A stretch of DNA of 64,000 nucleotides from Lewinellaceae bacterium (GTDB lineage Bacteria > Bacteroidota > Bacteroidia > Chitinophagales > Saprospiraceae), in NCBI GenBank assembly GCA_020636075.1, contig JACJYO010000008.1:1-64000 (forward strand), read 5' to 3'. A program made the position numbers and the translations under genes. How positions within the stretch are numbered: position 1 is the first letter of the stretch; each line of letters starts with the position of its first letter. Below are positions 46,809 through 55,248 of this stretch, piece after piece. The notes beneath the pieces are model-generated. The model was not told where the DNA came from, did no database searches, and saw only the letters and a program-made list of their open reading frames with translations.

Positions 46809-47645
46809 ATGGATATCACGATTTGGGGAACCCGTGGTTCATTGCCTGCACCCAGCCCCGAAAACAATTTTTTTGGCGGAAATACTTCTTGTGTTCAGGT
46901 GACTGAGGGCGATACCATGCTGATTCTGGATGCAGGTTCGGGAATACGTCGGCTGGGTGATAATTTTCCCGGCGGGGTATCGCGGATCGATATTTTGCTG
47001 ACCCATTTGCACATGGATCACATTATGGGCCTGGGCTTTTTTCTGCCCTTGTACAACCCCCGAATGGAGGTGAATATCTGGGGCCCGACCAGTACCAAGG
47101 AACCCTTGCTGAACCGCCTGCAGCGCTACCTCTCGCCTCCGCTTTTTCCAATCCGGCTGCAAGACCTGCCCTGCCGGCCAAACATTATTGAGATCAACCA
47201 CAGCGCATTTTCAATTGGCAATTTTTCAATTCAATCTTCCTACGTATGCCACCCCGGCCCGACGATCGGTTACCGGATTGAAAACCAGCATTCCGTACTG
47301 ACGTACATGCCCGACCATGAACCGGCGCTGGGGTCATCCCATTTTCCGGAAGAGCCCGAATGGACCTCAGGTTATGCCTTGGCACTCAACGCCGATTTGC
47401 TGCTGCACGATGCGCAATATACTTCCGAAGAATACGAACCCCGGGTGGGTTGGGGGCACAGTTCGATGGTAGATGCCTTGCAATTCGCGGAGATGACAGC
47501 CGTGAAAAAAATGCTGTTTTTTCACCATGATCCTTCGCATACCGATTCCTATTTGCGCCATCTCCTGAATAAGGCTGTCGGGGATAAACAATTGCCCTTT
47601 GAGGTAGATATTGCTGCGGAAGGGGATGTGATAACGCTGCCGTAG
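46809..47645 (+). CDS. MBL-fold metallo-hydrolase
   Basis: A 278-aa metallo-beta-lactamase-fold protein, related by its shape to RNase Z/PhnP/cyclic-nucleotide phosphodiesterase types. It starts MDITIWGTRGSLPAP and has the metal motif LTHLHMDHIMGL (about 76), ligand Asp/His in LLLHDAQY and FFHHDPSHTD (about 238). The start GTRGSxPxP with EEEE-type later motif is often found in signalling proteins with PAS or receiver domains, in line with the operon partner. Its substrate is unknown. Confidence 0.9.
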   Translation: MDITIWGTRGSLPAPSPENNFFGGNTSCVQVTEGDTMLILDAGSGIRRLGDNFPGGVSRIDILLTHLHMDHIMGLGFFLPLYNPRMEVNIWGPTSTKEPLLNRLQRYLSPPLFPIRLQDLPCRPNIIEINHSAFSIGNFSIQSSYVCHPGPTIGYRIENQHSVLTYMPDHEPALGSSHFPEEPEWTSGYALALNADLLLHDAQYTSEEYEPRVGWGHSSMVDALQFAEMTAVKKMLFFHHDPSHTDSYLRHLLNKAVGDKQLPFEVDIAAEGDVITLP

Positions 47646-47660
47646 AGCGACTCGCGGCGT

Positions 47661-47786
47661 GCAACTTTTCCAATTGCTATTTTCAAATATGACATTTCAA
47701 ATTAGCGAAACATCCCAAACCGGGAACATCCTTTTTATTTGAAATTGGAAAAGAAAAATTTGAAATTGGAAAAATGATCCCCCCCT
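47661..47786. repeat. AT-rich palindromic element, family A copy 3 (reversed)
   Basis: Read on the minus strand, TTTCCAATTTCAAAT-AAAAAGGATG-TTCCCGGTTTGGGATGTTT matches the centre of copy 2 at 6129-6168. It sits in the 154-bp gap between the convergent MBL hydrolase and dioxygenase genes. Confidence 0.8.
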
Positions 47787-47799
47787 CAATGTGGGCGTC

Positions 47800-48612
47800 T
47801 CACTGTCCAAACAACACCGGATTTAGCGGCGTATCAATCACCGCACCGACCTCGGCGCCCGGGCACCAGGTGTGCCAGTCTGCCACCTGATTTTTATTCT
47901 CCGGTTGTTTCAGCAGCATATCCTGATCCATGTAAATAATGGTCATCACTTTCCGTGTTTCATCCGTGTTGTTCGCACCGGCCCGGTGGAAAATCCAGCC
48001 CGAGTGAAAACTGATTTCCCCAATGTCGAACGGCTCGATGATGTGTGGAAAATCGGTAACCCGCAATTTTTTGGTCATGACCGCCTCGCTTTCATCGCCA
48101 ATCATCAAATCACGACCCTCAACGATTTGGTGACTGCCGGCGCTGAATTCGAGCGGTCCCATTTCAAGCGGCGTAGCCTGTAGCGGTATCCAGGCCGTGA
48201 CCGTTTTGTCGGTAGCCAACGGCCAATAGTACTGGTCGGCATGCCAGGGGGTGATGCCACCGTGGGCTTCTTTGAACAGCGCCTGGTCGTGGTACAACCG
48301 GACACCACGGACCTGCATCAGACCGGCAGCGAGCCGGGCCAGGCGTTCGCTGAAAATCAGTTGCCTGATTTCGGGGTCTTCCCGCCACAGGTTCATCAGT
48401 TGCAGGAAGGCTTTGCCGTAAGTGTCGCGTTGTTCAAGCGGCGTGTCTACGGTGTTCAACTGGACTACTTTCCGGCTGATCACGGTGTTGAAATAGGCCA
48501 CTACATCCGGGTGCAAAACCTGTTTGATCTTGATGAACCTGTTTTTTTCAAAAAAGGCAATTTGTGCGTCTGTCAATGGGAATGGCTCGTTCAGGAGCGG
48601 TAGAAATTGCAT
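47800..48612 (-). CDS. phytanoyl-CoA dioxygenase family protein
   Basis: A 270-aa Fe(II)/2-oxoglutarate-dependent oxygenase of the PhyH family. The metal triad appears as HxD in WHADQYYWPL (about 144) and a distal His in SGWIFHRAGANN (about 210), followed by the 2-oxoglutarate Arg in ETRKVM. Family members hydroxylate varied small molecules such as acyl-CoAs, amino acids and ectoine; the substrate is unknown. Length is normal. Confidence 0.92.
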   Translation of the reverse strand: MQFLPLLNEPFPLTDAQIAFFEKNRFIKIKQVLHPDVVAYFNTVISRKVVQLNTVDTPLEQRDTYGKAFLQLMNLWREDPEIRQLIFSERLARLAAGLMQVRGVRLYHDQALFKEAHGGITPWHADQYYWPLATDKTVTAWIPLQATPLEMGPLEFSAGSHQIVEGRDLMIGDESEAVMTKKLRVTDFPHIIEPFDIGEISFHSGWIFHRAGANNTDETRKVMTIIYMDQDMLLKQPENKNQVADWHTWCPGAEVGAVIDTPLNPVLFGQ

Positions 48613-48684
48613 AAGCAGGTCGTTTTTTTTAAACTTTCAAATTTGATTTTGGCTCGTGTTCCCATTGAGTTGAGCGGGTAGCCA

Positions 48685-48845
48685 AGAGGGTGTCTCAAAA
48701 GTGCCCCGTCAATTTTGCCCGCCGTAGTATATTCTGTTTTACCGCGAAGACGCAAAGACGCGGAGTTTAATTCTTCGCGCCTTTGCGTCTTCGCGGTAAA
48801 AAGTTTGTCGCGCTGGGTCTGGGATTTACTTTTGAGACACCCTCT
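48685..48845. repeat. two-layer palindrome, family B copy 3
   Basis: The outer arms AGAGGGTGTCTCAAAAGT (48685-48702) and its perfect complement (48828-48845) are 18 bp. Inside is a 28-bp stem of GCGAAGACGCAAAGACGC type (48738-48765 with 48773-48800) with a 7-nt loop. The right outer arm ends 3 bp from the stop codon of the VOC gene. Confidence 0.9.
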
Positions 48846-48847
48846 AT

Positions 48848-49240
48848 CTACCGGGTCGGCTCAATCAAATCCCATAAATTCCCGTACAAATCGGCAAAGA
48901 CGGCCACGGTGCCCCAGGCTTCCACCACAGGTTCGCGAACGATGGTCACGCCATGCTCCTGCAAATGGCGATAGTCGCGCCAAAAATCGTCGGTGTGCAG
49001 AAATAGAAAAACGCGACCCCCGGTTTGGTTGCCCACGCGGCTTTGCTGCTCATCGTTGGCGGCTTGGGCCAACAGGAGTTTGCAACCATCGGAGCCGGGT
49101 GGCGCCACCACCACCCAGCGTTTGGTGTCGCTCAGGCGGGTATCTTCCACCAGCCGGAAATTCAGTTTTTGGGTATAAAATTCAATGGCTTTGTCGTAGT
49201 CGCGCACGACGAGGGCCAATTGTACAAGTTGTTGTGGCAT
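48848..49240 (-). CDS. VOC family (glyoxalase/bleomycin-resistance-like) protein
   Basis: A 130-aa VOC-fold protein (LVQLALVVRDYDKAIEFYTQ start, HTDDFWRDYRHLQEHGV, VFADLYGNLWDLIEP end). The family binds metals and includes glyoxalases, dioxygenases and drug-binding proteins; the function here is not known. Both halves of the beta-alpha-beta-beta-beta repeat are present. It ends in the palindrome and is followed on the same strand upstream by the CocE gene (13-bp gap). Confidence 0.9.
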   Translation of the reverse strand: MPQQLVQLALVVRDYDKAIEFYTQKLNFRLVEDTRLSDTKRWVVVAPPGSDGCKLLLAQAANDEQQSRVGNQTGGRVFLFLHTDDFWRDYRHLQEHGVTIVREPVVEAWGTVAVFADLYGNLWDLIEPTR

Positions 49241-49253
49241 AAAAAATATGTAT

Positions 49254-51152
49254 TCAATGTTTAACCAACTTTTTCATAACCGTCTGGTCGCCGGAAAAAA
49301 ACTGTATCCAGTAAACGCCGTCATGCAAGCCGGAAATATCGATTTGGCCGCTGGGCAGTTTGCCTGCGCGTATTTGCCTTCCGGTCAGGTCGAACAGCAC
49401 GTACCGCTCCAGCGGCAAGGCACTTTCAACCAGCACCAATTCGTTGGCCGGGTTGGGCCGGAGGGTTACCCTGTCGGCAGGCAGCAGGTCGTGCGTCGCC
49501 GAAAGTTGGTTGTTCCCCGGCAGCAAAATTTTGCTTGGATATTGCAGGCTGTGGTGGATCTGGATTTGGGCAACATTCGTGTCGCCGGCGGCATACATGG
49601 CGCCGCCGTTTTGCAGATTGACATCCCAGCGCGTGGCGCTGTTGCCGCTGATGTACACTTTCAGGGCATGCCCTGTTTCCCAGGTATAGTTGACAAATGG
49701 CAGTTCCACCTCTACCGGATACACCTGACCCGGGCTCATGAAGGCCTCGGCGGCCTGGGTGTAGCCGTTGCGAAAGCGCATGCGCCGGATGCCGTCGTTG
49801 ATCAGCATGTTGCGCCCATCGGGATAGGCATCCACCAGGCGGACGGCAATGTCGGCATCGGGCTGATCGGCCTGCACGAAAAGTTGCAAGCGTACCCGAC
49901 CAGAAATGGCTATTTCAGAAGTTAAAGTTGGGGTGGAAAACGTCAGGACATCGGACCGGCTTTCCAGGCTGGTTTGGTTGTAGGGACCCTGTTGCAGGCC
50001 CGGGCTGAGGGTTTGCCCGCCGATAGTGGGCGATGGGTTTTTCGGGTCGCAGGTAAAACTTGTGCTGCCGGTGCCCGCCTGCGCGGAAAGCGCCTGGCCA
50101 GAGTTTAAAAACAACGCGTCGGTATGGGCAATTTCGATGGAACTGGCATTGGTTGTATTCCAGTTGTTTTTGCCCAGTTCGTAATACGTGATCTTCGGCG
50201 TGTTTTCCCAGCCGTTGGCGGTGCCGAGCAGGTAAAAATTGAAAAAATCGAGCGCCATTTGGTTGTTCAAAAATGCCGCGTCGGTATACAACAGCTGCCC
50301 CTGGTTGGGAGAACCAACAAAGGCCAGGCCGGTACCGCCATGCACCCAGGGACCGACGAGCAGCCATTGTTTATCCCGCACGGTGGGCTCTGCGGAACTG
50401 CGTGTGGCGGCATACCAATCCACCATTTTGTCGATGTTATGATCGTACCAGCCGCCAATTTGCAGAGTCGGGATCTGGATGTCTTGCGGGTACCAGGTAG
50501 AGTTTTCAGCGAGCTGCCAGATCAGGTTGTAATACACGTTGGAAAGGATTAGCGGCGATACGCCATAACCCAGGAGGTCCAGTGTTTGCAAACGTGATTT
50601 TTCCAAAACACCGCCGTAAAAGTAACTGTCGTACGACTGCTGCGGATGGGCTACCACGGGCACAGCGCAGGTATGGTTGGGGTGTTTTTGCTGGGCCGTT
50701 TGGTACTGAATGCTACCCAGTGCCGAGGGGCCCCAGGTGCCCACTTTACCATTGGCCCAGGACTGCACCTTGATCCATTCGAGCACGTCGTAGCCATCTT
50801 CGCCGCGGTTGGCCTGCGCAGTTGCTGCCGGTGCAGAAGCGTAAAATCCGCGCCAGTCGACCACGACCCAGCTATAGGGGCTGGATTGCAGGTTTAGCCC
50901 GAAGCCGAGCGGAAGCCCGCTCCGGACGGTGTTTTTATTGTAGGGCGTCTGGATGAGGATGGTTGGGCAGTTGGTGCAGGCATCGGGTACGTATACGTCG
51001 GCGGCGAGGGTTTTGCCATCGCGCATGGGGATGTCGACGATGTAGGTTGGGGTAAGTTGAGCCTGAAGTGCCGATGTAAAAACAAGAAAAAAGGCCAGGT
51101 GCAAAAGCGATAGCCTGACCGTGCGCGGGTTGCTTGGTACTGTTCGGTTCAT
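49254..51152 (-). CDS. CocE/NonD family hydrolase with T9SS sorting tail
   Basis: A 632-aa secreted alpha/beta-hydrolase of the X-Pro dipeptidyl-peptidase/cocaine esterase group. The signal peptide is at 12-32 (LSLLHLAFFLVFTSALQAQ). The hydrolase domain begins at IPMRDGKTLAADVYVPD; the nucleophile motif is GTWGPSALGSIQY (about 140). A C-terminal jelly-roll domain (about 395-545) and a type A T9SS sorting domain (LRPNPANELVLVESA to KKLVKH) follow. It is probably a surface or extracellular peptidase or esterase. It lies upstream of the VOC gene with a 13-bp gap. Confidence 0.93.
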   Translation of the reverse strand: MNRTVPSNPRTVRLSLLHLAFFLVFTSALQAQLTPTYIVDIPMRDGKTLAADVYVPDACTNCPTILIQTPYNKNTVRSGLPLGFGLNLQSSPYSWVVVDWRGFYASAPAATAQANRGEDGYDVLEWIKVQSWANGKVGTWGPSALGSIQYQTAQQKHPNHTCAVPVVAHPQQSYDSYFYGGVLEKSRLQTLDLLGYGVSPLILSNVYYNLIWQLAENSTWYPQDIQIPTLQIGGWYDHNIDKMVDWYAATRSSAEPTVRDKQWLLVGPWVHGGTGLAFVGSPNQGQLLYTDAAFLNNQMALDFFNFYLLGTANGWENTPKITYYELGKNNWNTTNASSIEIAHTDALFLNSGQALSAQAGTGSTSFTCDPKNPSPTIGGQTLSPGLQQGPYNQTSLESRSDVLTFSTPTLTSEIAISGRVRLQLFVQADQPDADIAVRLVDAYPDGRNMLINDGIRRMRFRNGYTQAAEAFMSPGQVYPVEVELPFVNYTWETGHALKVYISGNSATRWDVNLQNGGAMYAAGDTNVAQIQIHHSLQYPSKILLPGNNQLSATHDLLPADRVTLRPNPANELVLVESALPLERYVLFDLTGRQIRAGKLPSGQIDISGLHDGVYWIQFFSGDQTVMKKLVKH

Positions 51153-51242
51153 AGTTTTATTAAATCAGTTATTGTGGAACAAAGGCTTTTGACCAATGCG
51201 GGGAACTTCAGTTTAATACATAACTTGAGTTACTTACCTGAA

Positions 51243-52445
51243 TTAAACATCTACTTCGGCTTGCAGCTTTTGGTTTCGCCTGCCGGCAAACATTGCCCAC
51301 AGGCCAAGGGCCGGCCCCGGCGCCAATATCAGATAGATGTATCGTGGATCTATCAGTTCATATAAAAAATTGAGGAGTTGAATGCTGACAATTGTGATGG
51401 CAAAACCGATGCAATTGACAATGGTCAGTGCCGTGCCTTTCGATTCGGCCGGGGCATTGTGCGCCACCATGCTCGAAAACAAGGGCGAATCGGCAATGAC
51501 TACCAAACCCCAGAAAAGGAGAAAAACAGTGAACACACCGCCGGAATTGCTGAAAAACAACAGCGGCGATATCAGGCAACACAACCCCGAAGCAAACAAG
51601 GCAATACCGGCGGTGCGTTTGGCGCCCAGCCTTTCCGAAATATAACCACCGGCAACACAGGCAAGTCCCCCGCAGCCAATGATCAAAAAAGACAAAACCG
51701 GAACGTTCAACCGGGCATCCGTATGGAACAAGTTGAAACTCTTCAACATGACCGGTACAAAGGCCCAGAAGGCATACAGTTCCCACATGTGGCCGAAATA
51801 CCCGAAGGCGGCCGAGCGGAATTTGCCATCGCTGAATACGCGGAACAATGCTCCAAAGTCGGGTTTGGTACCCGGCTTGCGGTGCGGGCCATCGGGCACA
51901 AACAGCACGATCGTCAATCCCCCAATGATCGCTAACCCGGAGGTCAGGATCAGCACAAAACGCCAGGGCAGATCACCGGAAAATCCTTTCAGCAAGTGCG
52001 GGAACGCAGTGCCCAACACCAGCGCACCGACCAGGAAACCCAGTGATTTGCCCAGGCCTTTTTGGTAATAATCGGCGGCGATCTTCATACCCACCGGATA
52101 TATGCCGGCGAGGAAAAAGCCGGTCAGAAATCGAAAGAGCAACAGGCTGACCAATGTTTGCCCTCCTAATGCCGCGCCAAGATTGAACAACGCGCCGGCT
52201 ACTGCGCTGACCAGGAAAACTTTCGATGGTGAAAAACGGTCGGCAATGGTCAGCACCGCAAAAATCAGGGTGCCGGTGATAAACCCAAATTGTACAGCCG
52301 CGGTGATATGCCCCAACGCACTGGTTGCCAGCCCAAAATCGCGCACGAGGTCGGCCAGCACGGCATTGCCGGCAAACCATAATGCCGTGCAGCAAAACTG
52401 TGCCAGCACGATGACCGGCAAGATCCAACGCGGCGGGTTGTTCAT
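51243..52445 (-). CDS. MFS transporter
   Basis: A 400-aa major facilitator with about 12 membrane segments. The N-terminus has ILPVIVLAQFCCTALWFAGN; the loop between TM2 and TM3 has ADRFSPSKVFLV, a variant of the MFS signature. A GPxDDGPHRKPGTKPDF-like central loop (FVPDGPHRKPG) divides the two halves. The substrate is unknown. Its ATG overlaps the stop of the M28 peptidase gene by 4 bp (ATGA), so the two are translationally coupled, suggesting import of the peptide or amino acid products. Confidence 0.9.
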   Translation of the reverse strand: MNNPPRWILPVIVLAQFCCTALWFAGNAVLADLVRDFGLATSALGHITAAVQFGFITGTLIFAVLTIADRFSPSKVFLVSAVAGALFNLGAALGGQTLVSLLLFRFLTGFFLAGIYPVGMKIAADYYQKGLGKSLGFLVGALVLGTAFPHLLKGFSGDLPWRFVLILTSGLAIIGGLTIVLFVPDGPHRKPGTKPDFGALFRVFSDGKFRSAAFGYFGHMWELYAFWAFVPVMLKSFNLFHTDARLNVPVLSFLIIGCGGLACVAGGYISERLGAKRTAGIALFASGLCCLISPLLFFSNSGGVFTVFLLFWGLVVIADSPLFSSMVAHNAPAESKGTALTIVNCIGFAITIVSIQLLNFLYELIDPRYIYLILAPGPALGLWAMFAGRRNQKLQAEVDV

Positions 52446-54022
52446 TTTTCACCACTGCTTTCCTCAACCACGCGTACGCGTTTGCGCGGAATCAATTCAT
52501 CTCGCTGTGCGGTATGCCAAACCAGGGAAGCCACGATGGTGGCTGCTTGCTTGAGATCGTCGGCAACAAGCTCGTCATACACATCCATGTTCGAATGGTG
52601 CGTGCGGGTGCTGTAATCAATGGGATCCTGAATAAATTGAAAACCCGGGATACCGGCCCGGTCGAAGGGGATATGGTCGGTACTGCCGGTGTTCGACAAG
52701 GTCAGGGTATTGGCATCCAGGTCTTTAAAGGCATCCAGCCAGGGGCGGAAAACAGAGGCCACTTTTTCATTTCCCTGCATGTAAATGCCGCGTATTTTGC
52801 CAGTGCCGTTGTCAAAATTATAATAGGCCGACACCTTGGCTTGTCCGGGTTTTATCGCCCGCACGGTACGGCCATCCATTTCTGCAAAGTGTTCGCCCAC
52901 ATAGGCCGATGAACCCAGGAGGCCCTGTTCTTCACCCGTCCACAAGGCCAGGCGCAGGGTGCGGCGCGGTTGCACGCCACTTTCCTTGATTGTTTCCATC
53001 AGGATACGGGCGGCTTCCATCATAACCGCCGAGCCCGAAGCATTGTCGGTGGCGCCGGTGCCGGCATGCCAGGAGTCAAAGTGCGCACCGAACATAACCA
53101 CCTCATCTTTCAGGTCGGTCCCCGGAATTTCGGCAATGATATTGTGCTCCATGCCGTCGGGGTTGGTGTATTCGGTTTGGAGTTCCATGGAGAGTTGCAC
53201 CGGGACATTCTTTTCCAGCATCCGGCAAATGCGGTTGTACTGCTCCACGGCAAGGGTAACCTGTGGCAACACGTCGGCATCTGCTGCGTATGCACTGCCC
53301 GACTTGGCCCGGGCGCCCTGTACGAAAATGGTGCCCTGGTCGCCTTTCGCGGCGCGGTCGAGCAGAGCAAGCGGTTTTTCAGCATAAATAAAATCGTTCA
53401 TCGCCTGAAAGAAACCCATATTCCGGCCTCCGCGGCCTCCTCCCCGACGGCGACCGCTGTTGTCGCCGGGTTCCGGTGCATTAGCCAAATCCAGCAGGTT
53501 GGCGGCATCGCGGCGTTCAGCGGTACCTTCGAACCAGGGCTCCGTAGGCCGGGGTTCCTGCGTCAGCACAAACTTGCCGGCCAGTTTGCCTTTGTATTTT
53601 TCCAGATCGGCTTCTGAAGAAGCATTCAGGTACACCACGTCGGCTTGCACCGTCCCATCAACAGACGGTGACCAGGCCTTCGGCCAAGCGGAAACCGGAA
53701 AGTAGTTGGGCGCGGTGGCGTGCATTTGAAAACGCTTCAGTTCCCAGCCGCGGCCAAAGGGGCCCCAGGCTTCCGTGTGTACTTCCGACAAGCCCCAGGC
53801 CTTGAGCTGCTCAAGGGTCCAGGCAGTGGCTTTGTCGAGCATAGGCGAACCTGTAAGTCGGGGACCGTACACATCAGTGAGCCAACTGGCAGTTTCCATT
53901 ACCTTGCTTTGTTGCAGGCCGTGTTTGCGAATGAGGGCGTTTATGGTAGTATCCGCCTGGTCTTGGGCAAGTGCGGAAATGGCTAGGAAAAGGGGCAGAA
54001 GGAGTGACAGTGCTGTTTTCAT
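52442..54022 (-). CDS. M28 family zinc peptidase (aminopeptidase/carboxypeptidase Q type)
   Basis: A 526-aa exported peptidase. The signal peptide is LSLLLPLFLAISALAQ. A PA-like insert domain (about 100-240) contains a Gly/Arg-rich stretch (GRRRGGGRGGR). The M28 catalytic domain has the zinc ligands in GAHFDSWHAGTGATDNASG (about 320), EEQGLLGS (about 365) and STDHIPFDRAGIPG and THHSNMD (about 475). The frame opens to 54103, but the ATG at 54022 starts the signal peptide. The end overlaps the MFS start by 4 bp. Confidence 0.93.
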   Translation of the reverse strand: MKTALSLLLPLFLAISALAQDQADTTINALIRKHGLQQSKVMETASWLTDVYGPRLTGSPMLDKATAWTLEQLKAWGLSEVHTEAWGPFGRGWELKRFQMHATAPNYFPVSAWPKAWSPSVDGTVQADVVYLNASSEADLEKYKGKLAGKFVLTQEPRPTEPWFEGTAERRDAANLLDLANAPEPGDNSGRRRGGGRGGRNMGFFQAMNDFIYAEKPLALLDRAAKGDQGTIFVQGARAKSGSAYAADADVLPQVTLAVEQYNRICRMLEKNVPVQLSMELQTEYTNPDGMEHNIIAEIPGTDLKDEVVMFGAHFDSWHAGTGATDNASGSAVMMEAARILMETIKESGVQPRRTLRLALWTGEEQGLLGSSAYVGEHFAEMDGRTVRAIKPGQAKVSAYYNFDNGTGKIRGIYMQGNEKVASVFRPWLDAFKDLDANTLTLSNTGSTDHIPFDRAGIPGFQFIQDPIDYSTRTHHSNMDVYDELVADDLKQAATIVASLVWHTAQRDELIPRKRVRVVEESSGEK

Positions 54023-54184
54023 ACGTGTGGTGAATTTGACTGAAAAAATACCGGGCAGACAGGTCGTCTGTTCCGCCGTCAAGTGGCGCTGCCAAATGTA
54101 CATAAAAACGGCTGGCAGTTAATTGAAGCAGTTGTCGCCCAAAACAGGTGAAGCATGCGAATCAAGGGTTAAAATTCCCCTCCA

Positions 54185-54327
54185 AAGCCCGTAGGGCTGA
54201 CATTTTAGTAGAAATTCATGCCATAGAAATGATAGCGCCGTAGGTGCGGCATTAAAATGGCACACCTACGGCGTTTTGATATCTGCATGTCAACCATTTT
54301 CTACAATAATGTCAGCCCTACGGGCTT
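54185..54327. repeat. nested double palindrome (family E)
   Basis: The outer arms AAGCCCGTAGGGCTGACATT... (54185-54214) and 54298-54327 match at 28 of 30 positions. The inner pair CGCCGTAGGTG (54236-54246) and CACCTACGGCG (54263-54273) is perfect. It fills the middle of the 400-bp gap between the M28 peptidase and SDR genes, where no gene is supported. Confidence 0.9.
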
Positions 54328-54422
54328 AAATGAAAGACATGATTACTATTTTAACCCCTGCTTCGCATGAAGCATAGCGCTATTGATGCTTTACGAAATG
54401 GTAGGGAAATTTAAACTAACCC

Positions 54423-55196
54423 CTACTCCGGCGTCACATAAGCCGCAGTAATCCCCCCATCCACCAGAAACTCCGTGCCGGTCACATACGACGACTCATC
54501 GGAAGCGAGGTACAAGGCCGCTTGCGCCATTTCTTTGGCTTCGCCAAAACGACCCATGGGGATATGCACCAGCCGGCGTTGTTTTTTCGCATCGGTATCG
54601 AGGAATTTCATCAGTAACTCGGTGCGCAGGGGGCCGGGACACAGCGCATTTACCCGGATGTTTTCACGGGCGTGAATGATGGCCAGTTCCCGGCTGAGAG
54701 CCAGCACCGCGCCTTTGCTGGCGGTATAAGCCAGCTGCGGTGTGGCGGCGCCCAAATGGGCTACAAACGACGCGGTGTTGATAATGGAACCACCGCCGGC
54801 GCGCCGAATGGCCGGAATGCCGTATTTGCAACCGAAAAAAACACCTTTCACATTGATGTTCATGGTCAGGTCCCAAATAGCTTCTTCCGTTGAAACGGCG
54901 TCGCCGTCGTCGTTGTGCATGATGCCGGCATTGTTAAAGAGGATGTGCAGGGCACCGTACGTTTTTTCGGCAACGTCGATCATGTTGGCACAGGCTTCGG
55001 CTTTCGACACATCGGCATGCATATAGCAGGCTTCGCCACCTAGTTTCAGGATATGATCAACGGTTTCATTTCCGCGAGTATCGTCTACATCGACGACGAC
55101 GACACGGGCGCCCTCGTGGGCGAACAGGATGGCGGTTTCCCGGCCGATGCCGCTGCTGCCTCCAGTGATTAGGGCGGTTTTGTGTTTTAAACGCAT
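54423..55196 (-). CDS. short-chain dehydrogenase/reductase (SDR)
   Basis: A 257-aa classical SDR that oxidises or reduces an alcohol/carbonyl with NAD(P). The cofactor motif TGGSSGIGRETA, the Asp in VVVDVDDTRG (NAD preference), NNAG, the catalytic YTASKGAVLALS and the C-terminal SSYVTGTEFLVDGG are all there. It follows the glutamine synthetase-like gene and APC permease on the same strand (51 and 101 bp gaps), so a role in degrading an amine or alcohol taken up by the permease is possible. Confidence 0.93.
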   Translation of the reverse strand: MRLKHKTALITGGSSGIGRETAILFAHEGARVVVVDVDDTRGNETVDHILKLGGEACYMHADVSKAEACANMIDVAEKTYGALHILFNNAGIMHNDDGDAVSTEEAIWDLTMNINVKGVFFGCKYGIPAIRRAGGGSIINTASFVAHLGAATPQLAYTASKGAVLALSRELAIIHARENIRVNALCPGPLRTELLMKFLDTDAKKQRRLVHIPMGRFGEAKEMAQAALYLASDESSYVTGTEFLVDGGITAAYVTPE

Positions 55197-55227
55197 TGAA
55201 TTGGGTTTGTTTTATGTGTTGAGTTTT

Positions 55228-55248
55228 ACGCCGACTACCAGTCGGCGT
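55228..55248. repeat. hairpin ACGCCGAC-TACCA-GTCGGCGT
   Basis: A perfect 8-bp stem with 5-nt loop directly after the stop of the glutamine synthetase-like gene. A weak terminator or attenuator toward the SDR gene is possible. Confidence 0.7.
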
